Positions 1 to 8,910 of a stretch of 64,000 nt of DNA are shown here, piece after piece (position 1 is the first letter of the stretch; each line of letters starts with the position of its first letter). The notes beneath the pieces are model-generated. The model had not been told where the DNA came from, ran no database searches, and saw only the letters and a program-made list of their open reading frames with translations. The DNA is from Fibrobacter succinogenes. Lineage in GTDB: Bacteria > Fibrobacterota > Fibrobacteria > Fibrobacterales > Fibrobacteraceae. Position numbers and translations under genes: made by a program. Where the stretch lies: assembly GCA_902800345.1 (NCBI GenBank), contig CADCDO010000008.1:1-64000 (forward strand), in the 5' to 3' direction.

Positions 1-1249
1 AATCAAAGAAACAAGCGCAACCGTGCGCACCCTTGAAATTACAATCCCGCAGGGTGATCTCAAGGTTCCGTTCGAAAAGAAGCTTTCTCAGTACAAGAAA
101 CAGGTCGCTTTGAAGGGCTTCCGCCAGGGCCAGGTGCCGAAGTCCATGATCTTGAAGCAGTTCGGACCCTCCATCCGTCACGAAGCTGTCGATGATGTCG
201 TGAATACAATCGTTCAGGACACGCTCAAGAAGGCGAACATTGTTCCGGTGGGCAAGATGGTCGTCACGGATTTCAAGGATGACGAAAAGGCGGACATCAC
301 ACTGAAGGTCGAAGTCGAAGTCGATCCGGAAATCGACATCCAGGGCTATGCGGACACGGGCATCACCGTTCCGGCAACTGCCGTCCACGAAGAAGAAGTC
401 CAGGCCGAATTCGACCGCCTCATGCAGATGTGGAGCAAGGACGTTCACGTTGACCGCGAAGCGAAGAAGGGTGACGTTGTTGTTGGCGACTATATCGAAG
501 TTGTTATCGACGGTGAAAAGCAGGAACTTCCGGAAAACAAGGAATTCCGTTCTCTCCTCGGCGAATCTGCTTCTCCGGGATTCGACGAAGGCCTCATGGG
601 CACGAAGGCCGGCGACAAGAAGGAAATCAACTTCAAGTATCCGGATGACCACAAGGACGAACGTTACCGTGGCAAGACAGCCCAGTTCAACGTCGAAATC
701 AAGGACGTCCGCGAAATCGTTCCGCCGACTTTGGATGAAGAATTCTGCAAGCAGATTGGCGTGAAGGACGAAGCCGACTTGAGGAACAACCTTGCCGAAA
801 GCCTTGCCGCCCAGAAGAAGGACGCTGCAAAGAACAAGGCCGTGAACGAAGCTATCGACAAGCTCATCGAAGCGAACCCGTTCGAAGTGCCGAAGGCCCG
901 TATCTACGACCTCATCAAGTGGACGCTCAACCGCAACGCCCAGAGCGAAAAGGATGTCGTTGAACCGACCGAAGAACAGATAAACGAACTTTCTGCCGAA
1001 GCCATCCGCGAAATCAAGAAGCACCGCATTCTCGAATTCGTCGCCACGAAGGAAAAGATCAAGCCGACACAGGCTCTCGTCGATGAACGCCTCCAGGCTC
1101 TCGCCAAGGCCTACCACGTGGAATTCGATGGCCTCAAGGCACACTTCCGTCAGACTGGCCGTATCAACCAGCTCCGTGACGAACTTCGCTTCCAGTTGGC
1201 TGCTGACTTCATCGTCGGTATCCGCGCTGCAGCAGAAGAAACAAAGTAA
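1..1249 (+). CDS. tig: Trigger factor, 5' partial
   Basis: Ribosome-associated chaperone and peptidyl-prolyl isomerase that binds nascent chains at the exit tunnel. The frame is open from base 2 (IKETSATV...) through the GTG at 23, and the family needs about ten more N-terminal residues, so the gene begins upstream of the window and the GTG is probably internal. The ribosome-docking signature GFRQGQVP lies at residues 32-39 counted from base 23. An FKBP-like PPIase domain follows (about 150-240), then a long helical C-terminal chaperone domain ending AAAEETK. The gene is followed after 12 bases by clpP, the classical tig-clpP-clpX-lon order, so chaperone and protease are probably co-transcribed. 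Function is secure; only the start is missing. Confidence 0.95.
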   Translation, partial: IKETSATVRTLEITIPQGDLKVPFEKKLSQYKKQVALKGFRQGQVPKSMILKQFGPSIRHEAVDDVVNTIVQDTLKKANIVPVGKMVVTDFKDDEKADITLKVEVEVDPEIDIQGYADTGITVPATAVHEEEVQAEFDRLMQMWSKDVHVDREAKKGDVVVGDYIEVVIDGEKQELPENKEFRSLLGESASPGFDEGLMGTKAGDKKEINFKYPDDHKDERYRGKTAQFNVEIKDVREIVPPTLDEEFCKQIGVKDEADLRNNLAESLAAQKKDAAKNKAVNEAIDKLIEANPFEVPKARIYDLIKWTLNRNAQSEKDVVEPTEEQINELSAEAIREIKKHRILEFVATKEKIKPTQALVDERLQALAKAYHVEFDGLKAHFRQTGRINQLRDELRFQLAADFIVGIRAAAEETK

Positions 1250-1261
1250 TAAGAGGAATAA

Positions 1262-1852
1262 ATGCTCATCCCTACCGTCATTGAAACTACCGGGCGCGGC
1301 GAACGCGCTTATGATATCTATTCCAGACTTCTCAAGGAACGCATCATCTTTTTGGGCACGCCGATCAACGACGAAGTGGCGAACAACGTCATGGCCCAGT
1401 TGATTTTCCTCGAATACGAGAATCCGGAAAAGGATATCACGCTGTACATAAACAGCCCGGGCGGTTACGTGTCGGCAGGGCTTGCCATTTACGATACTAT
1501 GCAGCACGTACGCCCGAATATCGCTACGATCTGCATTGGCAGTTGTGCTTCGATGGCCGCCGTGCTCCTTGCCGCGGGCACCAAGGGCAAGCGCTATGCG
1601 CTCCCGCATTCCCGCATCATGTTGCACCAGCCGTCGGGCGCCGCTACCGGACAATCCACTGATATTCAGATTACCGCCAAGGAAATTATCCGTACCAAGG
1701 ATACCCTTACCGAAATTGTCGCAAAGCACACTGGCAGGGCGGTCGAGGAAGTCCGTGAAAAGACGGATCGCGACTTTTACATGAGCCCGGAAGAGGCCAA
1801 GGCATTTGGCGTCATCGATGAAATTTTTGTGCCGCGTAAAGAGGGTATTTAA
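1262..1852 (+). CDS. clpP: ATP-dependent Clp protease proteolytic subunit
   Basis: Serine protease that forms the double-heptamer chamber and degrades substrates fed by ClpX. At 196 residues it has the usual length. The catalytic triad is visible as S97 (in GSCASMAA), H122 (in RIMLHQPSG) and D171 (in TDRDFYM). An AAGAGGA ribosome site precedes the ATG. The stop codon overlaps the clpX start (TAATG), which indicates translational coupling. There is no long propeptide. Nothing is abnormal. Confidence 0.98.
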   Translation: MLIPTVIETTGRGERAYDIYSRLLKERIIFLGTPINDEVANNVMAQLIFLEYENPEKDITLYINSPGGYVSAGLAIYDTMQHVRPNIATICIGSCASMAAVLLAAGTKGKRYALPHSRIMLHQPSGAATGQSTDIQITAKEIIRTKDTLTEIVAKHTGRAVEEVREKTDRDFYMSPEEAKAFGVIDEIFVPRKEGI

Positions 1853-3141
1853 TGTATCGTAGTGGGAAAAACCACCCGGCGGTGAGTTGCAGTTTTTGCG
1901 GAAAGCCGGCGGAACAGGTCGAAAAGATGATTACCGGTGCAGGTGCGTATATTTGCAGCGATTGCATACGTATGTGTAGCCGTATCCTGGAAGAAGACCT
2001 GGCCCGTACGAAACAGGAACAGGAAGCGAAGGAAATTTCCACAAAGCCGCTTCCGCTCCCGACCGAAATCAAGGCGCACTTGGACGATTTTGTCATTGGG
2101 CAGGACCGTGCGAAGATGGCGCTTTCTGTGGCGGTTTACAACCATTACAAGCGACTTCGCTACAAGCAGACGCACAAGTCCAAGGACGATGTCGATGTCG
2201 AAAAGTCGAACTTGCTCCTGGTCGGTCCGACCGGTTCGGGCAAGACTCTCTTGGCGCAGACGATGGCCCGTTTTCTGGACGTGCCGTTCACGATTGCCGA
2301 TGCTACAGTTTTGACTGAAGCGGGCTACGTGGGCGAAGATGTCGATAGCATCATCGTGCGACTCTTGCAGGCAGCCGATTACGACGTGGCGAAGGCCGAA
2401 CGCGGCATCATCTTTATCGACGAAATCGACAAGATTGCTCGTAAGACCGCGAATCCCTCCATCACTCGCGACGTGAGTGGCGAAGGTGTGCAGCAGGGCC
2501 TCTTGAAGCTCCTGGAAGGCACCGTCGCGTCTGTTCCTCCGAAGGGTGGCCGCAAGCATCCCGAACAGCCGCTTGTGCAGGTGAACACGAAGAACATCCT
2601 CTTCATTTGCGGTGGCGCCTTCGAAACCTTGGACAAGATTATTTCCCAGCGCGTGAACCAGGGCGGCATGGGCTTTGGCGCCGAAATCCACACGGCGAGC
2701 GAGAACAGCTTGAGTGAACTCTTCAAGCAGCTTGAACCGGAAGACTTGATCAAGTTCGGCCTCATCCCGGAAATTGTCGGACGTTTGCCGATTGCCGTTG
2801 CACTCGAAGAACTCGACGAAACCGCGCTCATGAACATCTTGACGCAGCCGAAGAACGCTCTCGTGAAGCAGTACAAGAGCTTGTTCGCCATGGACAACAT
2901 CAAGCTTGAGTTCGAAGACGAAGCCCTCAAGGAAATTGTCCGCGAGACGATGACCCGCAAGACGGGTGCACGTGGGCTTAGGTCCGTGATGGAACGCGTG
3001 TTGCAACAGGCAATGTTCAAGATGCCGGGCTCTGGCGAGAAAAAATTCACTATGACCGTCGAGATGGTGAAGGATAGTCTTTATTCAAAACCATCTTCGG
3101 GTGGCGGGAACGCAAAGAAATCTAAGACAGACGTCGCCTAG
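1852..3141 (+). CDS. clpX: ATP-dependent Clp protease ATP-binding subunit ClpX
   Basis: Hexameric AAA+ unfoldase that recognises substrates and threads them into ClpP. The N-terminal zinc-binding domain has C13, C16, C35 and C38. Walker A is GPTGSGKT (125-132), the GYVGED pore loop lies at 158-163, and Walker B is FIDEID (188-193). The C-terminal small domain contains [13 protein letters not shown]. Length (429 residues) is normal. The start overlaps the clpP stop by one base. A short perfect hairpin separates it from lon. Confidence 0.98.
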   Translation: MYRSGKNHPAVSCSFCGKPAEQVEKMITGAGAYICSDCIRMCSRILEEDLARTKQEQEAKEISTKPLPLPTEIKAHLDDFVIGQDRAKMALSVAVYNHYKRLRYKQTHKSKDDVDVEKSNLLLVGPTGSGKTLLAQTMARFLDVPFTIADATVLTEAGYVGEDVDSIIVRLLQAADYDVAKAERGIIFIDEIDKIARKTANPSITRDVSGEGVQQGLLKLLEGTVASVPPKGGRKHPEQPLVQVNTKNILFICGGAFETLDKIISQRVNQGGMGFGAEIHTASENSLSELFKQLEPEDLIKFGLIPEIVGRLPIAVALEELDETALMNILTQPKNALVKQYKSLFAMDNIKLEFEDEALKEIVRETMTRKTGARGLRSVMERVLQQAMFKMPGSGEKKFTMTVEMVKDSLYSKPSSGGGNAKKSKTDVA

Positions 3142-3152
3142 ACAACCACATT

Positions 3153-3172
3153 ACCTCGCAGTTTTGCGAGGT
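3153..3172 (+). terminator. Perfect hairpin between clpX and lon
   Basis: ACCTCGCA pairs with TGCGAGGT, eight base pairs around a GTTT loop, followed by TTACTAATTTT. The downstream T-run is interrupted, so this is more likely an attenuator, weak terminator or processing hairpin than a strong terminator. It lies 11 bases after the clpX stop and 17 before the lon start. Confidence 0.55.
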
Positions 3173-3188
3173 TTACTAATTTTATAAC

Positions 3189-5780
3189 ATGGCTTTTGAT
3201 TTTAATAAAACCTATCCGTTGCTCCCTTTGAGGGATGCTGTTGTTTTTCCGCTCACGACGAGGCGCATTTTGGTGGGCCGCGAAATGTCGTTGCGTGCTC
3301 TTGAATTTGCCGAAAACCACAATAACGAAATTATCTTGGTCGCCCAGAAAAATGTGGAGCAGGAGTCGCTTGACAATCCGATGCTCGATCTCTATACAGT
3401 GGGCGTGATTGCGCGCGTGGTGAACGTGACGCCGTTCCCGAATGGTTGCGTGAAGGTTGTCCTTGAGGGGGACTCCGTGGTGGATCTGCGTTCGATCATT
3501 TTGCGCGATGGATTTTTGCAGGTGACGGTCTCCCCGAGGGAAAACTTTATCAAGCCCGAAGACAAGTGCGATAAGTTTGAAGACGTGCTGAACATGTTCC
3601 GTGACTATGCGATGCACCGGAACATCGCCGAGGGCATGGTCGAAGCGCTGTTTACGATGGATAGCCACATCAACGCGTTTTACGGGATGGTCCCGTTCTT
3701 GCAGGTTTCGCTTTCCGAAAAGCAGGCGCTTTTGGAAGTGGAGTCGATTGACGCACTTGCGGAACGTTTGATTAGCCTGATGCAGCTGGCGCAGGACAAC
3801 GAAAACGTGCTTATCCGTGTGCAGCAGAATGTTCGCCAGAAGATGGCGCAGCAGCAGAAGGAATGGTTTATTTCTGAACAGATCCGTCAACTTCAGGATG
3901 AACTGGATGGCGAAAATGGAGGTTCTTCGGAGCCCGACCAGCTGCTCAAGAAAATCAAGGCGAAAAAGTTTAGCCAGGCGATTCAGGACAAGCTAGAAGA
4001 AGAAATCAACCGCATGCGCATGATGCAACCGACGTCCCCGGAATATGCGGTGAGCCGCAATTATGTGGATTGGTTCCTGGCGCTTCCGTATGGAGTTTAT
4101 ACGGACACCGTCCTCAATATGAAAAAGGTGAAGGCGGAACTCGATTCCAAGCATTTCGGTTTGGATAAAGTTAAAGAACGCATCATGGAATACGTGGCCG
4201 TGCTGAAACTTACCGGTACGGAACGCCGCGCTCCGATTCTCTGCCTCGTTGGCCCTCCTGGCGTGGGTAAGACGACGCTTGTGGAATCGATCGCAAATGC
4301 CATGCAGCGAAATTTTGTACGCATTACGCTCGGTGGCGTGCGTGACGAAGCTGAAATCCGCGGTCATCGCCGCACATACATCGGTGCGATGCCTGGGCGA
4401 TTCATCCATGCGTTGCGCCGTGCGAAGTGCATGAACCCCGTGATTTTGCTCGATGAAATCGACAAGATGGCGAGCGACTTCAGAGGCGACCCTGCAAGTG
4501 CCATGCTCGAAGTCTTGGACCCGGAACAGAACCACGACTTTACCGACCACTTTATGGAAGTGGGGCTTGACCTTAGCCGCGTGCTGTTCATCGCAACGGC
4601 AAACTCCGAAGGCGAAATCCCCGAAGCCTTGCGCGACCGCCTAGAAATCGTACGCTTGCCGGGCTACTACCCGCACGAAAAGTTGCAGATTGCAAGCAAG
4701 TATTTGCTGCCGCGCATTTGCGAACGTACCGGCGTGAAACTTGACGAACAGGTAAGCTTTACGGATGAAGTTATTTCGTATGTGATGCGTGGCTGGACGC
4801 GGGAAGCGGGCGTACGTGAACTTGAACGCGTGCTCGAAAATGCGGTACGCCATCGTGCGAAAGACATTGTGATGGGCAAGAAATTCAAACCGGAAATGAC
4901 AGAGAAAGTTCTCCACGAGTATCTCGGGGCTCCGCGTTTTCTTGACAATCAGCTGCCGGAACCGGGTCGCCCTGGCGTCGTGACTGGCCTTGCATGGACA
5001 AGTGTCGGTGGCGAAATTCTGCCTATCGAATGTATGCTCTTGAGCGGCAAGGGACAGCTTATTTTGACGGGTAAGCTTGGCGACGTGATGAAGGAATCCG
5101 CACAGATTGCCGTTTCTCTTGTCCGTGAACGCTTGCAGCGTTTTGGCATCGATCCCGCGATTGTCAAAAAGACAGACATCCACATCCATGTGCCGGAAGG
5201 TGCCGTGCCGAAGGACGGACCCTCTGCAGGTATCGCGCTTACGCTCTGCTTGCTCAGTGCGTTCACGAAACAGCCGATTGCACCGGACATTGCATTTACA
5301 GGCGAAGTGAGCCTTACGGGCGCCTGCCTCCCGATAGGCGGTCTCAACGAAAAGGCTCTTGCCGCGCTTGCCGCTGGCGTTAAAACGCTCCACTTGCCCG
5401 AAGGCAACAAGAAGGACGTGGCGGAACTTCCGGAACCGGCAAAGAAGGGCCTCAAGATTTTCACGCACAAGCATATTGACGAACTCGTGAAGATTTTGTT
5501 CAAAATGCCGAAAGCGGCGGAACAGACGAAAGACGGGAATGTCGCGAAGCCTGGAAGTGGAAACGCTGCGAAAGCAGGAAGTGCGAATGCCGCCGAAAAG
5601 TCCGCGAAGGCGGATGCTGTGAAGGCTGCGGAAAAAGTCGCTGAGACTGCTGCGGAAAAGCCTACCAAATCAGCCGAAGCGAAAAATGTGACTGAAACAG
5701 TGCAGAAGTCTATGAAAAAGCTTATGAAGGTTAAAAGCGGAAATGCCGCAGATGGAGCGAAACGTAAGGCGAAAAAGTAA
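3189..5780 (+). CDS. lon: Lon protease with a basic Ala/Lys-rich C-terminal extension
   Basis: ATP-dependent serine protease of the cytoplasm. The N-terminal LAN domain covers about residues 10-200, followed by a coiled-coil linker. Walker A is GPPGVGKT (355-362) and Walker B is ILLDEID (419-425). The Ser-Lys dyad is S679 (PKDGPSAG) and K722 (GGLNEKA), the same numbers as in E. coli Lon. The canonical protein ends near residue 774 (FKMP). The remaining 89 residues are a low-complexity tail rich in Ala, Lys, Gly and Glu that finishes KRKAKK, resembling histone H1-like or AlgP-like tails. That tail is unusual for Lon and might contribute to DNA binding or localisation (inference). Confidence 0.96.
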   Translation: MAFDFNKTYPLLPLRDAVVFPLTTRRILVGREMSLRALEFAENHNNEIILVAQKNVEQESLDNPMLDLYTVGVIARVVNVTPFPNGCVKVVLEGDSVVDLRSIILRDGFLQVTVSPRENFIKPEDKCDKFEDVLNMFRDYAMHRNIAEGMVEALFTMDSHINAFYGMVPFLQVSLSEKQALLEVESIDALAERLISLMQLAQDNENVLIRVQQNVRQKMAQQQKEWFISEQIRQLQDELDGENGGSSEPDQLLKKIKAKKFSQAIQDKLEEEINRMRMMQPTSPEYAVSRNYVDWFLALPYGVYTDTVLNMKKVKAELDSKHFGLDKVKERIMEYVAVLKLTGTERRAPILCLVGPPGVGKTTLVESIANAMQRNFVRITLGGVRDEAEIRGHRRTYIGAMPGRFIHALRRAKCMNPVILLDEIDKMASDFRGDPASAMLEVLDPEQNHDFTDHFMEVGLDLSRVLFIATANSEGEIPEALRDRLEIVRLPGYYPHEKLQIASKYLLPRICERTGVKLDEQVSFTDEVISYVMRGWTREAGVRELERVLENAVRHRAKDIVMGKKFKPEMTEKVLHEYLGAPRFLDNQLPEPGRPGVVTGLAWTSVGGEILPIECMLLSGKGQLILTGKLGDVMKESAQIAVSLVRERLQRFGIDPAIVKKTDIHIHVPEGAVPKDGPSAGIALTLCLLSAFTKQPIAPDIAFTGEVSLTGACLPIGGLNEKALAALAAGVKTLHLPEGNKKDVAELPEPAKKGLKIFTHKHIDELVKILFKMPKAAEQTKDGNVAKPGSGNAAKAGSANAAEKSAKADAVKAAEKVAETAAEKPTKSAEAKNVTETVQKSMKKLMKVKSGNAADGAKRKAKK

Positions 5781-5813
5781 GTGCCCTAGGTTTGCCGGTT
5801 GGGGGCTGCGAAT

Positions 5814-6311
5814 GTGAAAAAATTCTTTTTGCGGATGATTATTGCGACAGGTGGTCAGGTGCTAATGTATGGTTACGCGTTGATTACCTTAGTGGTGATG
5901 TTTGTGCCGAGTGTCATTAGTTTCTTTATTCTGACTCGGAATTGCAATCGCGAAGATTGTCTTGTCGGAATAGGGTCGGTGCACTATTGGCCACTCTTCG
6001 TTGCTGCAGGTGTTTTTTCATTTTTTGTTTTCTTTGTTCGTGGCTTCTTGCGGCTTTTGCAGTCGCATCGAAAATGGTTCCATGTTCTTTTTTCAGCTCC
6101 CTACATTTTTGGAGTGGTGTGGCTGATTGGGCTGGAAATCTCATGGAGACGAATGAACATGCTCGATCCGGCTATGTCGTTATTCAATGCTTTGTGTGTA
6201 CTCTCTTATGCCGTAATTTGTGTGTGCTTGAATGTCCTTGTTGAAAAAACGATTGTTTGGGCTGGGCGGGAAATTTTGGATACTCCATCGTGCACTGGTC
6301 GCAGTTTCTAA
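5814..6311 (+). CDS. Small multi-pass membrane protein, unknown
   Basis: I do not recognise the family. A TTG at 5799 opens the frame, but the GTG at 5814 (reading MKKFFLRM) is better placed after a GGGGG ribosome site, giving 165 residues. Four hydrophobic segments are visible: about residues 12-37, 55-75, 90-108 and 120-140 from this start. A short loop holds CNREDC between the first two. The gene lies 33 bases after lon on the same strand and could be co-transcribed with it. The start choice is uncertain. Confidence 0.6.
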   Translation: MKKFFLRMIIATGGQVLMYGYALITLVVMFVPSVISFFILTRNCNREDCLVGIGSVHYWPLFVAAGVFSFFVFFVRGFLRLLQSHRKWFHVLFSAPYIFGVVWLIGLEISWRRMNMLDPAMSLFNALCVLSYAVICVCLNVLVEKTIVWAGREILDTPSCTGRSF

Positions 6312-6642
6312 TTCTAACAACTAACCTCAATGCTCCATTGGTGTGCGCTCGTTACTCAAAGGTCGCGCGAGCGACTTCGGCGAAAATTGCAAAAAAAGTC
6401 AAGAAGTAAGAGTGGCCGCTTTGTCACTCCGGCCTCAGCATCCAGCTACATCGGTGGTTGTTTCGTCATAAAAGAACTGTAAACGTAACTAAAGTTCCGA
6501 GCCGTACAGAGTTGCCGGGGCGGCTTATGCGTGTGCCGCTCGGTCCGTGCAAGTTCGTGGAACACCCCAAAAAAAGATTCCTTTTTTAAATGGATTCGTT
6601 TACGCTTTAAAGCAATGATTGTGATTTTGCAACAATGGAAAT
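6312..6642. other. Intergenic region rich in inverted repeats
   Basis: No convincing ORF. It holds GTCGC-GCGA-GCGAC (6362-6375, a GNRA-loop hairpin), GAGTG/CACTC and GGCCG/CGGCC arms near 6410-6434, the structured GC-rich segment at 6493-6563, and an A/T stem AAAAAAG/CTTTTTT at 6570-6587 that could end transcription in either direction. Confidence 0.45.
6493..6563 (+). ncRNA. Candidate structured non-coding RNA
   Basis: A compact GC-rich block in AT-rich surroundings. It is closed by GTTCC (6493-6497) and GGAAC (6559-6563), with nested CCGAGC/GCTCGG arms and an inner GCGGC/GCCGC hairpin. The A/T stem at 6570-6587 follows and could be its terminator. It shares a GCGTGTGCCG stretch with E. coli 4.5S RNA but lacks the conserved GGAAGCAG SRP loop, so I do not call it SRP RNA. 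The strand is assigned only from the following T-run. Confidence 0.3.
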
Positions 6643-7611
6643 CTATTTTCCCTTCTCTTGCATGGCCTCAAGCCTTGCTTTTGCTTCTGCAATTTGCTGC
6701 TCGGAAAGCAATCCCATGTCTTGCAGGACTTTGAAAGTATTGTTTTGTCCTTTTTCTTCACCTTTCTTGATGCCCGCGTTCATGTAATGTTCTGCGAATG
6801 TCTCGTAACCTCTTTTTGCGACGATTTCCGGCCTGTCCATTTTCATGTCCTCGTGCTTGTGCGGCCACCTCCACAAGAAATACGAAAGCGACTGCTTGAT
6901 GAAATCCCTTCCTTCGGGCGACCTGTCCAGCTTGAGCAGGAGGGCTGCGGCCTCGCGAAAAGAAATTGTGAATTTTTCCTCATCAAAAATATACTTCAAT
7001 GAGGTCAGAGCGACAATGGTTGCTGGCGAAAAATTCTTCAATTCAGCATCGTCGATGCCATACCCGATGTCCAGAAATTCGATTTTGAAGGGGTAGCCGA
7101 TGTCGTGGTAGTATTTGGGATACTTTGCAAAATGCGGCTTTGAAAGCGGATCCCATTTGTCTTTGCCGTTATAGACGATGAATGCGACCACGGGAATGTC
7201 CTTCTTGTGCTCGGTAAAGAGGTGGTGATGGTATTCTGAAATTTGTTTCATTACGTTATAATCAACATCGGACTTGTGTTCTGCGATTATGCCTACGAAG
7301 AGGCCTGCCTTGCCGCCGGTCTTGACTTGTGCTTCGAAGACGAGGTCGGCGGAACCTACATGTTTGCTTGTCGAGTAATTTTCTGGAGCCCCGCGTAGCG
7401 TCGAAATGTCGATGGTGTCGAGGAATTCCCGTAGCGAGGGCTTGCGGCGGGCGTAAAGTTCAAGCAGCTCCGCCATGCGTTTTGGATTGGCGAATGCGAA
7501 TCGCAAGTAGCGGTCGTGCGAGAAATTGCTTTCTTCTTCAACGGAATCTAGGATGGTGTTGAATTCCTTCGCGAAATCGAAATCGTCAGTTTGTGCGTTT
7601 GTGTTTTCCAT
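6643..7611 (-). CDS. Rpn/YhgA-family nuclease (transposase_31-like)
   Basis: Member of the recombination-promoting nuclease family, PD-(D/E)xK-fold proteins often annotated as putative transposases. The likely active-site elements are ADLVFEAQVK and GIIAEHKSD at about residues 90-115, followed by the family's EYHHHLFTEHKK and VVAFIVYNGK region. The ATG at 7611 (MENTNAQ) follows an AGAGAGA ribosome site and a good promoter, so the upstream in-frame extension is rejected; this gives 322 residues. The C-terminus carries a helical region with KKGEEKGQ, typical of the family. These genes are usually solitary and present in several copies per genome. No terminal repeats flank it. Confidence 0.8.
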   Translation of the reverse strand: MENTNAQTDDFDFAKEFNTILDSVEEESNFSHDRYLRFAFANPKRMAELLELYARRKPSLREFLDTIDISTLRGAPENYSTSKHVGSADLVFEAQVKTGGKAGLFVGIIAEHKSDVDYNVMKQISEYHHHLFTEHKKDIPVVAFIVYNGKDKWDPLSKPHFAKYPKYYHDIGYPFKIEFLDIGYGIDDAELKNFSPATIVALTSLKYIFDEEKFTISFREAAALLLKLDRSPEGRDFIKQSLSYFLWRWPHKHEDMKMDRPEIVAKRGYETFAEHYMNAGIKKGEEKGQNNTFKVLQDMGLLSEQQIAEAKARLEAMQEKGK

Positions 7612-7642
7612 TTTCTCTCTTCTTTGAATGTCGTGCTTTGAT

Positions 7643-7671
7643 AATATACGACAAGAAGAATGCGAAAACAA
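7643..7671 (-). promoter_or_regulatory. Sigma-70-type promoter of the Rpn nuclease gene
   Basis: Read on the minus strand: TTGTTT, 17-base spacer, TATATT. This places transcription start about 25 bases before the ATG at 7611. Confidence 0.5.
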
Positions 7672-7943
7672 GGGGTCGGGTTGCAAGTGATTTATTTTGT
7701 CAACAACTGCATGCAAAAAATTATGATAAACTTGCAAATCATAGGCGACATTTGCGTATTTTTATGAAAATGAGTTGAAAAATTTTTTGAAGAACGATTT
7801 GAATCCGTGAAATTTTAAATGTTGCTAATGACGAATGTCGTTATGCTTGCTTTGCCGTTTGTCGGTGCTTTTGCTATCTTTTATGCGTCTTTTGATTAAC
7901 GGGAAAAATTAATCTTGAAGTGCCGCAGCCGCGACATATACCT

Positions 7944-7964
7944 AACCACTAACCACTAACCACT
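7944..7964 (+). repeat. Heptamer tandem repeat, 3 perfect copies
   Basis: AACCACT occurs three times head to tail, followed by a degenerate GTTTACT, 14 bases before the yggS ATG. Apart from the Rpn promoter, the rest of 7672-7977 shows no gene. It is AT-rich with the palindromic-looking stretch TTGTCAACAACTGCATGCAA. Related 7-base arrays occur before other genes in the window. Confidence 0.75.
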
Positions 7965-7977
7965 GTTTACTGCTATT

Positions 7978-8760
7978 ATGGAATTCACTCTTGATGAAAT
8001 GCGCGAGCACCTTGCAGCTCTCGAAGCAAGGATTGACGAGGCTTGCAAGAATGCGGGCCGTAGCCGTGAATCGGTTAAGCTTGTGTGGGTGAGCAAGTTC
8101 CACCCGGCAGAAGCTGTGGAAAATGCGATTGCTTTGGGCGCTACGGATTTTGGTGAAAACCGCGTGCAAGAGGCGGAACTCAAGTTTTCCGAGCCGCGTA
8201 CAGCAAAGGACGGGAGCCGCGTGCGTTGCCATGTGATTGGCCCTGTGCAAAGTAACAAGCTCAAGAAGGCGGCTCTCGTGGCTGACTGCATCCATTCTAT
8301 CGCAAGCATCGAAGCGGTGGAAAAACTGGAGAAGGTCTGTGCGGCGGCTGCAAATGGTCAGGGAAAAATTCTCGATATTTTGTTCCAGGTGAATGCGGGC
8401 GAAGAAGAAACGAAGAGCGGCCTTGATGTGCATGAGGCTGAAGCGTTCTTGAACGACCTTGAGGCTCGCGCGGGTTCTGCGAATGCGAACGGCGAAAGCG
8501 AAAACTTCCCGCATTTACGTTTCCGCGGCCTCATGACGATTGGCAAAAATACGGGCGTGGCCGAAGACAGCCGCGAATGCTTTGCGTTCCTCCGCAATTT
8601 GCAGCAAAAGTTCCTTGCGAAAGGTGGAGCATTTGCCAAGTTCGATCAACTTTCGATGGGCATGACACTTGATTTGGAAGTCGCCATCGAAGAAGGCTCT
8701 ACGATGATCCGCGTGGGGACGGCGCTCTTTGGCGAACGCGACTACTCTAAGCAGTTATAG
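7978..8760 (+). CDS. yggS: YggS-family pyridoxal phosphate homeostasis protein
   Basis: Cytosolic PLP-binding protein (PLPBP/YggS, alanine-racemase-like TIM barrel without a known catalytic activity) that keeps free PLP balanced. The PLP lysine is K40 in LVWVSKFHP, followed by the family motif GENRVQEA. The phosphate-binding end has LSMGMTLDLEVAIEEGSTMIRVG, the usual C-terminal signature. At 260 residues it is slightly longer than the roughly 230 typical, owing to a low-complexity insert (RAGSANANGESENF). It stands alone after a heptamer array. Confidence 0.93.
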   Translation: MEFTLDEMREHLAALEARIDEACKNAGRSRESVKLVWVSKFHPAEAVENAIALGATDFGENRVQEAELKFSEPRTAKDGSRVRCHVIGPVQSNKLKKAALVADCIHSIASIEAVEKLEKVCAAAANGQGKILDILFQVNAGEEETKSGLDVHEAEAFLNDLEARAGSANANGESENFPHLRFRGLMTIGKNTGVAEDSRECFAFLRNLQQKFLAKGGAFAKFDQLSMGMTLDLEVAIEEGSTMIRVGTALFGERDYSKQL

Positions 8761-8871
8761 ACCGTTCGCGCTAAAGTTAAAGGTGACGTGTAATATGCGC
8801 TCACTCTCGCAACCGTTCTTGATTAATATCAAGAACTTGTTGCTCGCAAACGATCCAGTGTAATGGAAACC

Positions 8872-8904
8872 GTCATTCTGAGTCGTTAGACGAAGAATCC
8901 AGTG
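8872..8904 (+). repeat. REP-like intergenic repeat, left flank of the MBL-fold gene
   Basis: GTCATTCTGA at the left and GAAGAATCCAGTG at the right. The reverse complement of a close relative lies at 9822-9854, so the two bracket the metallo-hydrolase gene. The left arm ends 6 bases from that gene's stop codon. Confidence 0.65.
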
Positions 8905-8910
8905 ATTTTT

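Noticed and set aside
6410..6436. H-type pseudoknot from GAGTG/CACTC and GCCG/CGGC
   Set aside because: Loop lengths would be zero on both crossing sides, which is sterically implausible.
6493..6563. SRP (4.5S) RNA
   Set aside because: It shares GCGTGTGCCG with the E. coli RNA but lacks the essential GGAAGCAG loop.
6643..7611. Active transposon around the Rpn nuclease gene
   Set aside because: No terminal inverted repeats or target duplication were seen; family members are usually stand-alone nucleases.
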